Counted from the first letter of the stretch, positions 11,888 to 23,835 are shown. The stretch: 64,000 nucleotides of DNA from Papio anubis (GCF_008728515.1 NC_044976.1:29663845-29727844), one strand, 5' to 3'. Made by a program: numbers and translations. The notes: generated by a model from the letters alone, not told the origin.

Positions 11888-12181
11888 TTTTTTTTTTTTT
11901 TTTTTCCTCGTTCTGTCGCCCTGGCTGGGGTGCAATTGCACGATCTCAGCTCACTGCAATCTCCATCTCCTGGGTTCAAGTGATTCTCGTGCCTCAGCCT
12001 CCTGAGTAGCTGGGACTACAGACAAGTGCCACCAACACCTGGCTAATTTTTGTATTTTTTTAGTAGAGACAGGGTTTCGCCATGTTGGTCAGACTGGTCT
12101 TGAACTCCTGACTTTAAGTGATTCACCCACCTCAGCCTCCCAAAGTGCTGGGATTACAGGTGTGAGCCACCGTGCCTGTTC
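11888..12181 (-). mobile_element. Alu
   Basis: Full-length, with a 16-base duplication TGTATCATAATATTCT at 11872-11887 and 12182-12197. Confidence 0.93.
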
Positions 12182-12344
12182 TGTATCATAATATTCTACT
12201 GAGGGAGAGATTACAGGAATAAGCAGGGGGTTGTCAGCTTAAAATGTAGTAAACATAGTAAAAGAAAGACTGAGTGCTTGAAGTTGGCAGAGTTTATCTT
12301 GCCTTACTGAGGGCAGAAATGAATCTGATGATATGAACTGTACA

Positions 12345-12642
12345 GATTTTTTTTTTTTTCTTTGTGACAGAGTCTCGCTCTGTCGCCAGGCTGGAGTGCA
12401 ATGGCTCGATCTCGGCTCACTGCAACCTCTGCCTCCCGGGTTCAGGCAATTCTCCTGCCTCAGCCTCCCAAATAGCTGGGACTACAGGTGCCCGCCACCA
12501 TGCCCAGCTAATTTTTGTATTCTTAGTAGAGATGGGGTTTCACCATGTTGGGCAGGATGGTCTCGATCTCTTGACTTCGTGATCTGCCTGCCTCAGCCTC
12601 CCAAAGCGCTAGGATTACAAGTGTGAGCCACGACGCCCAGCT
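12345..12642 (-). mobile_element. Alu
   Basis: Full-length from 'gtgacagagtctcgctctg' to 'gagccacgacgcccagc'. A pure T-run follows at 12650-12678. Confidence 0.9.
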
Positions 12643-12647
12643 GAGAT

Positions 12648-12678
<31 letters not shown>

Positions 12679-13249
12679 GAGGAAGTGAGTGTCCACTAAA
12701 CCTTCATGGACAAAAAAAGTATCTCAAGATAGTTGTCTCCCTTTTGTTCTGATTCCATGTGGAAGCAATTTCTGATCACTAATGTAATTGTTCAGGTATT
12801 TAATACTGAAGGCAGCAGCTGGTTTACCTAGATGAGAACTGAGAACCTTCCAGGTATAAGGAAACTATGTCTTGTATTGTAAATTAATAAGCTGGTATGT
12901 GTCTCTCTCTGAACCAGTTACTAAACTGACAGTCTAGTTAATGTATTTTAGTATATAAGCATCTGCATGCTAAAGACTCCTGCACTTATATCTACAGTTC
13001 ATACCCTTCCCCTGAGCTACAGACTTGGATATGCAACTGCCTACCTGACATTTGCATTCAAGATCGAGGGCGAGGGCTAGACTGTGTCTTTTGTTTAATT
13101 CTGTATAAAGCTGTATAAGCTAAGGCCTTTTGGTAATAAGCCATTAATGTCTCATCTTTAATAATCCTGTACCCTGTTGTAACTATTTTTATGTTTCCTT
13201 TTGGTCTATGTCCATATGAGACATAGTTTCACATTATTTCATAGTGTAT

Positions 13250-13920
13250 ATATTATTTAATTATAATTTTTATGGTCGGAAATAATGCATGCTCACCATA
13301 GAAAAATAGAGGGAAAAAAATACAACAGAAAATGATCATTATGTGCTATTACTACCGTATGGAGATAGGCACTGTTAACATTTTGGTGTATTTCTCTTTT
13401 TTTTTTTTTTTTGAGATGGAGTCTTGCTTTGTCACCCACGCTGAAGTGTAGTAGCACGATCCTGGGTTCAAGTTATTCTCCTGCCTTAGCCTCGCAAGTA
13501 GCTGAGACTACAGGTGCCTGCCACCACACTTGGCTAATTTTTGTATTTTTGGTAGAGGTGGGGTTTCACCATGTTGGCCAGGCTGGTCACTCCTGACCTC
13601 AAGTGATCTGCCTGGCTCAGCGTCCGAAAGTGCTGGGATCACAAGCATGAGCCACCATGCCTGGCCAACATTTTGGTGTATTTCTGTGTATTTACATATG
13701 TGTACACAATTTAATATGTTGAGATTAAGATTATACTGTATATTTAAAATTTGTAGTTTTTTGCACGTAATGGACCTTAAACATTTCCCCATTAAAAAAA
13801 TATTTTCTATAAACATTTAATAGCTTTATTCTGTCATTCAGATGTACCACATAATCGTTTTAAGTTGTTTCCAGTTTTTCACTGTTAGTGCTTCTAGACT
13901 TGTCATGTTTATCCAGGAGA
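13250..13920 (-). mobile_element. old L1 3' fragment, interrupted by an Alu
   Basis: 'ggcactgttaacattttgg', 'gttgtttccagtttttcact' and the bases between resemble the antisense 3' end of old L1s. Confidence 0.45.
13396..13666 (-). mobile_element. Alu with a small internal deletion
   Basis: Perfect 19-base duplication AACATTTTGGTGTATTTCT at 13377-13395 and 13667-13685. About 20 bases are missing after 'gcacgatc'. Confidence 0.93.
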
Positions 13921-13929
13921 CAGCTACCA

Positions 13930-13996
13930 GTACCAAAAATAAAATAAGTAAAATAAAATAAAAAGTAAAATAATAAAGTAGAATAAAAAAATAAAA
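13930..13996. repeat. A-rich (AAAAT-like) repeat
   Basis: Run of 'aaaataaaataag' variants directly before the next Alu. Confidence 0.8.
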
Positions 13997-13997
13997 T

Positions 13998-14280
13998 GCC
14001 GGGCGCAGTGGCTCATGCCTGTAATCCCAGCACTTTAGGAGGCCGAGATGGATGGATCATGAGGTCAGGAATACAAGACCAGCCTGATCAACACAGTGAA
14101 ACCCCATCTCTACTAAAAATACAAAAAATTAACCAGGTGTGGTGACAGGCACCTGTAATCCCAGCTACTCGGGAGGCTGAGGCAGGAGAATCACTTGAAC
14201 CCGGGGGGTGGAGGTTGCAGTGAGCAGAGATTGCGCCATTGCACTCCAGCCTGGGTGACAGAGTGAGACTCCATCTCAAA
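13998..14280 (+). mobile_element. Alu
   Basis: From 'gccgggcgcagtggctcatg' to 'gactccatctcaaaaaga'. It lies in A-rich DNA, so flank duplications cannot be told apart. Confidence 0.9.
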
Positions 14281-14295
14281 AAGATAAATAATAAA

Positions 14296-14338
14296 ATAAA
14301 ATACATATGTATGTGTGTATGTGTGTGTGTATATATAG
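14296..14338. repeat. imperfect AT/GT microsatellite
   Basis: 'atacatatgtatgtgtgta' and following GT/AT alternation. Confidence 0.8.
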
Positions 14339-15110
14339 TTTACTCTCACTAACTTACATGTACTCTGAACACCCATGAAAATTCAGTTGTAGCATAAAAC
14401 ACATTTATAGCATAAAAGAGCAAAATATTTCAAATTAACTTGCTTAAACTACTTAAAGACAAAGTTCATTTGAAATATTTCGTCATTTTTTCACTGGTTA
14501 TGTGAAAAACCACATAACATATATACACATACATACACACTTTGGAATCAAGTGAGAGAAGGACAAGTTTTGATGCCATTATTTCTGTGTGGTACTCCAG
14601 TAAATAGGCTTTCTGTTTTAGGGAAGAAGGATAGTGTTCCCTCAAGTATATTAGGTTCAACATTAATTTGCTTCATAACTTTCATTAGCAATAGAGGAAA
14701 AAGATGAATTTTAACCAGTAGAGGACGGTTGCAGCCCAAAACAAGTCAAGGTGAAGGGTTTCCCCTTTATGGGATCTGAATTTCCTCTTCAAACTTTAAA
14801 ATTAGGCTAGTCAGCTCATTACATCATAGGGGAAAAAAAGTAAAAACCCCATTTGCATGAATTTCACCCAATTTGGAGATTATGTGTTGATCTAAAATTA
14901 AAAACATAGTGTATATAAAACGTTTTAGAGGCCCCAGAATTGTTTAGATAGGTAGGCTATTAACCTCCAGAATCAGCTTATATAGGTATGAGAGATGTAG
15001 TGATGATGGATAGAGAAAGTAGTGGCTCCCAGGAGGAGCTCTAAACAGAAAGGGCAGGTACTTTGAGTTGCAGGCATGTGCAGGCATCCATGTGCATCTC
15101 CGTCTTTCTT

Positions 15111-15112
<2 letters not shown>

Positions 15113-15173
<61 letters not shown>
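15113..15173. repeat. composite (CT)n(GT)n microsatellite
   Basis: About 16 CT units followed directly by about 14 GT units. Confidence 0.95.
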
Positions 15174-15175
<2 letters not shown>

Positions 15176-15309
15176 AAAGAGAGAATGGGAGAATGAGAAT
15201 GGAGGTGGGTAAATTTCCCAAGCAACTTTAGGGAGGGCAGTTATTTCAGACAGGATGACTGATTTGTATTCATTCAGAGTAATTATTTAGGTTAATTTTC
15301 TCCAGAATT

Positions 15310-15760
15310 GAAGTAATCCTCTTCATTATTTCTTATGAAAAATAAATGAAAAGATTAACATAATACTATAACCATTGTTAGCATTTCAAGCCATTTCTTT
15401 CTAATTTTTAAAATGTTTTTAAAGCATTTGTAATCATACTGTATAATTTTGCATTATACTTTTGTTATTTAGCATGGGAAAATGCTAGATATCTACAGTA
15501 CTTGATACATAATAGGCACTCAATAAATATTTACTAAAGAAAGAATTATTGACTTGTTTAAATATCTTTTGAATGGACCATCAAGCGACTATACCATAAT
15601 TGACCTAATTGTTACCCTTTTGTTGGAAATTGGGTTGTTTCTAAATTTTCCTGTCTTAAAAATACTTTGCATATTTTGATGTATATCACTTTTCCTGAAG
15701 CATATAGTTTTTCCTATGTATAAAGTTATTTTCTTAGGACAGGTTCCCAGAAGCAATTAG
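15310..15760 (-). mobile_element. old L1 3' fragment (tentative)
   Basis: Antisense L1-like 'gttggaaattgggttgttt' and 'aatcatactgtataatttt'; strongly decayed. Confidence 0.35.
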
Positions 15761-16189
15761 GGGTCAAATAAAGTATTAGAACTCTTGGTTGCAAGGGGCA
15801 GAAACTTAATTGGGAAACATTTTGACCAATCTTGTCAGAGACTTCCAGGATAAATCTCAGTTAGGTTTCTCAATTATGTTTCTGCCCCTTGCATCTCTTT
15901 CCTCTATTACTGAGACTTCAGCCTTTGCTGTATTGGTTGCTCAGTTTACACTCCCAGGGCTTTGTTTCTTGTTTACCAGTGCTCTTCTTTGCTTTTCTCT
16001 GGCAGACTCTTGCCATCTGGTGGTAAAGATCGGCATTGGCAACTTTTTGTAGTTTATAATCCTGATTTGTATATGTAAAATGTAATAAGCAAGGTGGTTC
16101 TCCCAAGCAGAGGATTTTGGACAGACAGGAAAAGGATATCTGCTATAAGTGTTTTATTAAATGTTTTTAAATTATTATTTGATTTGATT

Positions 16190-16467
16190 TATTTTTGAGA
16201 CAGAGTCTTGCCCTGTCACCTAGGCTGGAGTGCAATGGCATCATCACAGCTTACTGTAGCCTTGACTTCCTGGGCTCAAGCCATCCTCCCACCTCAGCCT
16301 CCTGAGTATCTGGAACTACAAGCATGCACCACCATATCCTATTAATTTTTCTGTAATTTTTGTAGAGATGGGGTCTCACTATATTGCCCAGCCTAGTCTT
16401 GAATACCTGGGCTCAACCAATCCTCCCAAAGTGCTGGGATTACAGGCCTGAGCTTCCATGCCCAGCA
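16190..16467 (-). mobile_element. AluJ-like
   Basis: 'ttttgagacagagtcttgcc' to 'gagcttccatgcccagc'. Similar flanks AATTATTATTTGATTT and AATTATTTGATTTT. Confidence 0.88.
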
Positions 16468-16847
16468 ATTATTTGATTTTAAATTATTTTTATTAAATGT
16501 ATAATAGTTTATGAGTATTTTATCATTCTTGATAGCCATTGATAGTGACTTCCAAAAGTTTATTCTAGCCTTAGTAATAGTTCTTATTTTACTATCCTTT
16601 CAGCACATTGAACATTATTTTCTAAATATTTTGCTAATTTAATGGATTAAAAATAGTAGCATGCTTATATTTCCTTTTTTAACTTAATGTCTATCATAAT
16701 TATTTTTTGTAATTAATTTAAATGGCTGTTTACTCTTTTATTCAACAGATTTACCATGTTTGCCATGCTATTTTCCACTTATTATTCATTAGGGTTGTTT
16801 TATGATTCTTACATATTTTTTAACCTCTGTAGGTAATAATACTGCAA

Positions 16848-16890
16848 GGTAGGTAGGTAGGTATGTATGTATGTATGTATGTATGTATTT
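16848..16890. repeat. (GGTA)n(GTAT)n microsatellite
   Basis: Four GGTA units change to about seven GTAT units. Confidence 0.92.
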
Positions 16891-17097
16891 ATTTGTGAGA
16901 CAGGGGTCTTGCTCTGTCACCCAGGCTGGAGTGCAGTGGCGCAATCTCAGCTCACTGCAACCTCTGCCTCCTGGGCTCAAGCAGTCCTCCCACCTCAACC
17001 TCTTGAGTAGCTGGGATCACAGGTTCGCACCACCACGGCCAGGTAATTTTTGTATTTTGGGTAAAAATGGGGCTTTACCATGTTGCCCAGGCTAGAC
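16891..17097 (-). mobile_element. truncated Alu
   Basis: 'gtgagacaggggtcttgctc' to 'ttgcccaggctagactgc'; the part corresponding to the Alu 5' end is missing. Confidence 0.85.
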
Positions 17098-17339
17098 TGC
17101 AAGTTATTTCAGCTCTGTCAATTTTTTGGCTCTTTTGAGTTTTTCCTTTGGAGAAAAATTCTATTGACGATATTCTTGCATCAAAATATGTAAACATCTT
17201 TATCTTTTTACTTTCAAATAATTTTACCAGCTTACATTTCTATCAGTATTGTGTAACTACCGTTATTTTATCACATCTTTACTAATATGGAGCATTAAAT
17301 TTTTTAAATTTTTTGTTTATTTTTAAAATAAGATTTATA

Positions 17340-17468
17340 ATATTTAAAAAATAGAGATAGGGTCTCGTTATGTTGACCAGGCTGGTCTCAAACTCCTTAC
17401 CTCAAGGTATTCTCCCATCTTGGCCTCGCAAAGTGTTGGGATTACAGGCATGAGCCACTGCGCCCAGC
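17340..17468 (-). mobile_element. Alu monomer fragment
   Basis: 'atagagatagggtctcgtta' to 'gagccactgcgcccagcc'. Confidence 0.82.
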
Positions 17469-17483
17469 CTATTTTATTTACTT

Positions 17484-17773
17484 ACTTTTTTCAGCCAAGG
17501 TCTTGCTCTGTCACCTGGGCTGGAGTGCAGTGGCACAGTTGCAGCTCACTGCAGTTTCAACCTCCTGGGCTCATGCGATCCTCAGCCTCCTGAGTAGCTG
17601 GAGCTACAGGCATGTGCCACCATACCCAGCCAGGTTTTTTTTTTTTTTTTTTTTTGTATTTTTGTATTTTTTGTAGAGACTGGGTTTTGCCATGTTGCCC
17701 AGGCTGGTCTTGAACTCCTGAGCTCAGCCTCCCAAAGTGCTGTGATTACAGGCATGAGCCACTGTGCCCAGCC
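17484..17773 (-). mobile_element. AluJ-like
   Basis: 'cagccaaggtcttgctctg' to 'gagccactgtgcccagcc'. It ends about 200 bases before the ZCCHC17 exon. Confidence 0.88.
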
Positions 17774-17977
17774 ACTTTGAGCATTATCTTAATAATGTTT
17801 GTTGGTTGATTGGGTTTTATAAAAAGCAGTGTCAATGTGCAGTTTTAAGTTTCACACTTTTCAGTGAAAAATTTCATTTTCCACTTGCATTCCCCAACTC
17901 TTACCTTCTTACCCAGTTTAGAGTATAAATACCAGATGTGCCCTCTGCTTTATGTTATTTCTTCTTCTTGTGCCCAG

Positions 17978-18078
17978 GTCTGGTCCATCGAACTCATATG
18001 TCATCCTGTCGGGTGGATAAGCCCTCTGAGATAGTAGATGTTGGAGATAAAGTGTGGGTGAAGCTTATTGGCCGAGAG
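17978..18078 (+). CDS. ZCCHC17: ZCCHC17 coding exon (end of S1 domain, about residues 42-75)
   Basis: This exon follows a pyrimidine-rich tract ending in 'cccag' and is followed by donor 'gtaaag'. It starts in phase 1 (the last two bases of a Gly codon) and reads GLVHRTHMSSCRVDKPSEIV, continuing DVGDKVWVKLIGRE. That is the middle of the S1-type RNA-binding domain of ZCCHC17 (also called pNO40 or PS1D), a nucleolar protein linked to 60S ribosome biogenesis. HRTHMSS and the VGDKVWVKLIG strand are the recognisable S1 parts. Length is 101 bases, giving 33 full codons after the split Gly. Residue numbers assume the usual 241-residue protein. The exons with the start codon and the first S1 strands were not found in this window. 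Confidence 0.95.
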
Positions 18079-19760
18079 GTAAAGTTCTGTGCGGCTCCCA
18101 TGTGGTTAGAAAGGTTTAGGAAGAGCTGGGATTTTTGTATTTTATGATAGTGAGTGTGTAAATTTTGTTAATTGTGGCTGATAATCTTATTTTTAAATCC
18201 TGCCACTAGAATCTATTTGGAATTCAAACTTTCTGGCAGACTGTCCTGCAAACTCAGAAGGAATGATATGAGCTATAAAAGTGTGGTGCAATAAGTGCAT
18301 ATTTGTAAAACTTCCCTCCCTGAAGTTTACCCAGAGGGTGGGCAGGAGGAGAAAAAAAAGAACCAAAAAGAGAGAAGGAAATTTGATCTATGGGACAAGT
18401 GTTTATAACAAACTTCAAAGAATACCTGCCAGATACACTTCAATTTGGGACAAAACAAAAAACGCAGATAGTTTACAGTCATTTTCCCTAATATCTGGTA
18501 CCATTCAATGTGCAGAAAGTGAAAAAAATCTGAAGGACCCTGTTACTCACTTGAGGGTATGAGGGCTGTGGGTGTGGGCAGACCACAGGAGAAGTAAGAG
18601 TATACACTGAGTCCTGTTCTTCTACCAGAGCAAGGCATGGGAGATAGGCATGAAAGAGCTATTATTCAATAATAATTAAGTGCTTAATATGTGCTAGGTT
18701 TGGGAGATATAAGAGTGAACCAGACATAAATGATCCCAGCTATTATGGAGCTTATATAGAATATAAGTAGGAGACACAATTTTTCTTTCTTTTTTGAGAC
18801 AGGGTCTCTCTTTGTCACCCAGGCTGGAGTAGAGTGGTGCCATCACGGCTCACTGCAACCTCAGCCTCCTGGGCTGAACTGATCCTCCCACCTCAGCCTC
18901 CTGAGTATCTGGGACTACAGGCACACACCACTAAACCTGGCTTTTTTTTTTTTTTTTTTAATTTTTTTTTCAAGACGGGATCTCACTGTGTTACTACCCA
19001 GGCTGGTTCAAACTCCTGGGCTCAAGTGATCCTCCTGCCTTTGCCTCCCAAAGTGCTGGAATTGCAGGCATGAATTTCCATGCCTGGCCGAGACAAATAT
19101 ACATAAAATAATTGTAAGTTATATTAAGTGCTATATTGGATTCAAACACTATTGCAGGAAGATTTCTAGTTGTCAGGAAAGGACTCTTTGAGGAGACAGT
19201 ATATGAGCTGAGACCTTAAAGAAAAGGAACTAGTCATGGAAGACTTGGGATAGGAACATTTCAGGCAGAGAGAATAACTGATGCAAAGGCCCTGAAGTGA
19301 AGAAATGCTTCATTTGCTGTGGGAAGCAAAAGAAGACCAATGTGACAAATGTCTTCATGCTTAAAGAAGCTCTAGACCAAGTCCAGAAGAAGATCTAGTC
19401 TGAAATGTTCAAAAACCTATTCTGGACTTAGGGATCTCTGAACAAATCACTATGCTGAACTTACCTGGAGGAAAAGCTTTTATTTTCTGCCTGGTTACTT
19501 CCACAGGCCTTGGATTTTTTGAGCTACCATTTTTGTCTTTCCCCAGAGGGAGAGGAATGAGATTAAGACTGTTTCCTAAAATTCTTCTGCCATAGGGTCT
19601 ACCTGTTATGCTTATTTGTATCCGCAGTGTTCCTCGCACAGTACCTGGTCCATTAAAGAAGCTCAATATTATGATGATGAAAACATTGACTCTTAATTTT
19701 AGACTGGCCATCTAAATGATGTATCTGAAGTTTTTGGTGACTTTTTTTCGTCTCTTTCAG
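18079..19760 (+). other. ZCCHC17: ZCCHC17 intron
   Basis: Bounded by 'gtaaag' and 'tttcag'. It contains one Alu (18788-19088). The sequence at about 18640-18780 and 19090-19330 ('gcttaatatgtgctaggt', 'gatgcaaaggccctgaag') looks like an old LINE-type repeat split by that Alu. The rest is unique intron. Confidence 0.85.
18788..19088 (-). mobile_element. AluJ-like
   Basis: 'ttttgagacagggtctctct' to 'aatttccatgcctggcc'. Confidence 0.88.
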
Positions 19761-19852
19761 ATGAAAAATGATAGGATAAAAGTATCCCTCTCCATGAAAG
19801 TTGTCAACCAAGGGACTGGGAAAGACCTTGATCCCAACAATGTTATCATTGA
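19761..19852 (+). CDS. ZCCHC17: ZCCHC17 coding exon (end of S1 domain and linker, about residues 76-106)
   Basis: The acceptor 'tctctttcag' precedes ATG AAA AAT GAT, which reads MKNDRIKVSLSMKVVNQGTG and then KDLDPNNVIIE. The donor is 'gtaagt', right after the first two bases of the Glu codon. The exon is 92 bases. It enters in phase 0 after the GAG that ends the previous exon, and it leaves a GA|G split codon completed by the exon at 27452. The 'RIKVSLSMK' stretch is the typical last strand of an S1 domain. The Met at its start is internal to the protein, not a start codon. I see no difference from the human residues as I remember them. Confidence 0.95.
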
Positions 19853-20016
19853 GTAAGTAAAAGGTTTGGAAAGGTGAAAATTCTTCTGCCTCCCAAAGCA
19901 TAAAATGCTTTAGTAAATCAGACTGAACTGGTAACTCTACCATTTATGGACTTTGTGATATTGATGAGTTACATAACCTTTGCAATCTTTGGGTTTTAGA
20001 AATGTAAAATGAAGTT

Positions 20017-20340
20017 AGACCAGGCACGGTGGCTCACGCCTGTAATCCCAACACTTTGGAAAGCTGAGGCAGGCGGATCACCTGAGAGGTCAGGAGTTTG
20101 AGACCAGCCTGGCCAACATGGCAAAACTCCGTCTCTACTAAAAATACAAAATTAGAAATTTGCTGGTTGTGGTAGTGCGCGCCTCTAGTCCCAGCTACTC
20201 GGGAGACTGAGGCATGCATGAGAATCTCTTGAACCCAGGAGGCAGAGGTTGCAGTGAGCTGAGATCGTGCCACTGCACTCCAGCCTGGGTGACAGAGTAA
20301 GACTCAGTCTCAAAAAATAAAATAATAAAATAAAAATAAA
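20017..20340 (+). mobile_element. Alu with A-rich tail
   Basis: 'agaccaggcacggtggctca' to a long 'aaaataaaataataaaat' tail. Confidence 0.92.
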
Positions 20341-20760
20341 ATAGTTAACACCTTGCTGCATAGCGTTCTAAGATGAAATGCTAACATACCAAACTCCTGG
20401 CATTGGATTGCTCCATTAATGGTTTTGTTTCCTTTCCCTTAATCTCTTTCTGTTTCTGCCGTTTAACAAGTTAGCTAATAAGCATTCATGAAGAACTATT
20501 CTTTACCTGTCTCCCAGTGATTTCTGCATTGGGGTTACGTGGGTCTCTTCCATATAGAGACCATGTGTAAGGGTAGAGTAATCCAGGAGCAACTCCAGCA
20601 GGGTTTAGACTCCCATATCTTGGGATACACTGTGCTCTGAAAACAACATCTTACTTTCATTGGCTCTTCTTACCTTTCATTTAGGAATGGGAAATTATCT
20701 ATGTAGTATAACATCTGGCAATACAAGGAATTTTCTGTCTTGTCTCAAGTCTTTCTTGAA

Positions 20761-20770
<10 letters not shown>

Positions 20771-20792
<22 letters not shown>

Positions 20793-21053
20793 AGACGGGG
20801 TCGCCCAGGTTGGAGTGCAGTGCCGTGATCACAGCTCACTGCAGCCTTGACCTCCCGAGCCTAAGCTATCCTCCCACCTCAGCCTACCGAGTAGCTGGGA
20901 CTACAGGCATGTGCCACCACACCTAATTTTTATTTTGTAGAGACAGGGTCTCCCTATGTTGCCCAGGTTATTCTTGGACACCTAGATTCAAGCGATCCTC
21001 CCACTTTGGTCTCCAAAGTGCTGGGATTACAAGTGTGAGCCACAATGCCCAGG
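20771..21053 (-). mobile_element. Alu
   Basis: Starts with a T-run and 'gagacggggtcgcccaggtt', lacking the usual 'tctcgctctgt' segment. Confidence 0.88.
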
Positions 21054-21124
21054 CTTCTTTCTTAAATTTCTCGTTGGAGGTTCTTGGATCCCTAAAGTCC
21101 CTTAAAGGGGGATCTTGGAGGGTT

Positions 21125-21426
21125 GTTTTTTTTTTTTTTTTTTTTTTTTGAGATGAGTTTTACTCTTATTGCCTAGGTTGGAGTGCAATGGCACAATCTC
21201 GGCTCACCGTAACCTCCGCCTCCCAGATTCAAGTGATTCTCCTACCTCAGCTTCCATAGTAGCTGGGATTACAGGCATGTGCAACCACGCCTGGCTAATT
21301 TTGTATTTTTAGTAGAGACCGGGTTTCTCCACATTGGTCAGACTGATCTTGAACTCCTCACCTTAGGTGATCTGCCTGTCTCAGCCTCCCAAAGTGCTGG
21401 GATTACAGGCAGGAGCCACCACCACC
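21125..21426 (-). mobile_element. Alu
   Basis: Flanked by TTGGAGGGTT on both sides, only 70 bases from the preceding Alu. Confidence 0.92.
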
Positions 21427-21739
21427 GTTGGAGGGTTTATTAACTGTTTTTAGTGTTTTAGAAAGCTATCCAAAATTGTGTGTGTATCCTCAGGTTAACC
21501 ATGCTGTTATTTTGTTGCTTTTGATGATAAAATATCACATTGTTTGTCTTATGTTAATTAGGTACTCTCAATGGCAATTATGTCATTGATGAATTTAAAA
21601 GACAAGAAAAATGATAGAATGTTATTTAAGTGGGATCTTATTGGTGAAAAGTTTGGAAAGTCTTATGTTTACAGTTCTGAGCAAAATCACTTTGAATTTG
21701 AAGGAATCTTATCTGGAAGTAAGGGAAATGATATTGAAT

Positions 21740-21942
21740 ACATATGGCAGTGCCAGGCATTTTATGTACATTCTTGTGTACATAACAACCTGCAAAGTGG
21801 ACATTATCTCCATTTTACCTTGTATTCCTACTTTATAGCTTGGTGCCTGGTGATAAGTAACTTACCTGTGGATGCATAGCAAATTATCAGGGACTCTCTG
21901 ACCTTAAAGCTAATGCCCTTTTCACCACATAATGCTTCTCAC
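21740..21942 (-). mobile_element. MIR
   Basis: Antisense MIR layout: 'gtgccaggcattttatgta', 'cattatctccattttacct', 'tgatgcatagc', 'aatgcccttttcaccac'-like order. Confidence 0.5.
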
Positions 21943-22404
21943 TCTTGCGTGTGACTTACAGAACTTTTCATATTTCTGTAGGTTGCTAAATACTAACATG
22001 TTTGTAAGGCTGATTACTGACACAACACTGTCAGTAATAGTAGAAATCTTTTATAACTCAGAGTGCAGAAGTGTTTAAATCTGGCTGTGGTTCAAGTTAG
22101 TGTTTGGAAAAGAAAAAAGAAAAAATTCTGATGATTGCATTGTAATAAATTGCTTCTGCTCGAAAGAATCCGATGCTATACGGACTCATTAAAAAGTAGT
22201 GAAATTTCCCAAAGCCACCCTTACAATGATAAAATATAGAACATGTAAGATAAAAGAGCTAACCCTGTTTCTCAGAAAAAGGGTAGGGAAGGGAAAGGGC
22301 TCCCTAGTTTTGGGCTGTCTCTGTGTAAAACTATTTTTAGTGACAATCAAGTGGCTGAAACAGTAACTTTTGTTGTAAATTATGTCTATAGCTGCATCCA
22401 GGAA

Positions 22405-22640
22405 AGAAGCATGACATAATGGAATGATTAGAGGATTTAGAGCTAGACTTGAATCAGAAAGAGTACTAGTTCTGCTCCAAACTAGTATATGACTTGGAGC
22501 AGATTAGTCTCTCTGAATCTTAGCTTCTTTACTATAAAAAGGAGATAGTAACATATATCTCAGGAATGCTTGAGTGATTTAAGTAAAATCTTATTTTTAA
22601 GGAGCCAGCTTCATGTCTAGTCTATGGTAGACATTTATGT
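22405..22640 (+). mobile_element. MIR
   Basis: 'gaatgattagaggatttaga', 'tctctctgaatcttagcttc', 'ataaaaaggagatagtaac' in MIR order. Confidence 0.6.
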
Positions 22641-22838
22641 AGCTACTTGTAGTTATTTTAAATGCCGCTTTGTTTTTTCCTCTAATATCTGAGATTATAG
22701 CACCTTTTCTTTTTTCCTCATACTATGGTGTGCAGAACTACACCTTTGCTTTTGAAAGAATGTGTAAGACCCACAAAAACAGAGACCATGACTTGTCTGC
22801 CGTCATGCCTGATGTATAGCATTCGTAGTATTCATTTA

Positions 22839-23127
22839 GTTTTTTTGAGATGGAGGTTGCCCTGTCACCCAGGCTGGAGCATAGTGGTACAGTCTTGGCT
22901 CACTGGAACCTCTGCCTCCTGGGTTCAAGCAATTCTCATGCCTCAGCCTCCAGAGTAGCTGGGATTACAGGCGTCGACCACCATGCCTGGCTAATTTTTG
23001 TATTTTTAGTAGAGACGGGGTTTCACCATGTTGACCAGGCAGGTGTCAAACTCCTGACCTCAAATGATCCCCCGCCTCGGCCTCCCAAAGTTCCGGGATT
23101 ACAGGCATGAGCCACTGCTGCCTGGCC
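22839..23127 (-). mobile_element. Alu
   Basis: 'tttttgagatggaggttgcc' to 'gccactgctgcctggcc'. Confidence 0.92.
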
Positions 23128-23206
23128 CTAGTTAGTACCTTCATTTACTCATTTATTCAACAAATATAAGGCAACATGTAATAAATACTAAAAGAGTAGT
23201 TTAAAG

Positions 23207-23542
23207 CAGTGGTCCCCAATCTTTTTGTCACCAAGGACTAGTTTTGTAGAAGACAATTTTTCCATGGATTGGGGGCTGGAATGGTTTTGGGATGAAACTG
23301 TTCCACCTTAGATCATCAGGCATTAAATTCTCATAGGGAGTTCACAACCTGGATCCCTCACATGTGCGGGTCACAATAGGGTTTGCAATCCTATGAGAAT
23401 CTAATGCTGCCGCTGAGCTGATAGGAGGCGGAGCTCAGGTGGTAATGCTCCTTCACCTGCTGCTCATCTCCTGCTGTGCAGCTTGGTTCCTAACAGGCTG
23501 TGGACCAATAGCAGTCTGTGGCCTGGGGATTAGGGACTCCGT
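23207..23542 (+). mobile_element. hAT-type transposon, MER1-like, nonautonomous
   Basis: Starts CAGTGGTCCCCAATCTTTTTG and carries 'agacaatttttccatggat', typical of MER1. The 8-base duplication GTTTAAAG is intact on both sides (23199-23206 and 23543-23550), the size hAT elements make. There is no transposase. Confidence 0.88.
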
Positions 23543-23574
23543 GTTTAAAGAAAGGGTTCTAGGAATTCACTTGA

Positions 23575-23835
23575 AGAGGAATAGTTTACTTCAGGCCTTC
23601 ATGGTCAGAGAGTAGGTGGTATTTGAGCTAGGTTTTGAAAAACAGATAAGATCTTGTCAGACAGCAGGGGAAGGAATGGTATTTCAGGCGAAAGAAATGG
23701 TTTGAGGAAAGGAATGAGGCAGGAAAGCACATAGTACATTTGGGAACGTTGTTTAAGGAAAGAAGAAGATATGGTCAAGTACTAGAATGGAAGACTTGAA
23801 AGATAAGTTAGGGTCACATTGTGGAGAGCCATGAA
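23575..23835 (-). mobile_element. old LINE-like repeat (tentative)
   Basis: 'gagagtaggtggtatttga', 'ggaatgaggcaggaaagc' and 'gtggagagccatgaat' resemble a widespread old repeat; similar wording recurs at 26860-27200 and 39480-40330. Confidence 0.35.

Larger units (their letters stand above)
1..17977 (+). other. ZCCHC17: ZCCHC17 intron (5' part outside the window)
   Basis: The first exon recognised enters in phase 1, so this stretch must be intron unless an earlier exon is hidden. I looked for the preceding coding sequence of the S1 domain and did not see it. Apart from the repeats listed separately, the following parts hold nothing I recognise: 2200-2540, 6820-7920, 9980-10500, 10705-11870, 12680-13250, 14340-15100 and 15765-16190. 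Confidence 0.7.

Noticed and set aside
15113..15173. Regularly spaced repeats that might suggest a CRISPR array
   Set aside because: A simple dinucleotide microsatellite; no spacer-repeat structure occurs anywhere in this vertebrate DNA.
14944..15225. Frames with long His-Thr and Arg-Glu runs
   Set aside because: Translation of the CT/GT microsatellite.
21571..21879. 102-codon frame beginning MAIMSLMNLKDKKN
   Set aside because: It partly covers an antisense MIR, lacks splice support in the ZCCHC17 frame and has no recognisable domain.
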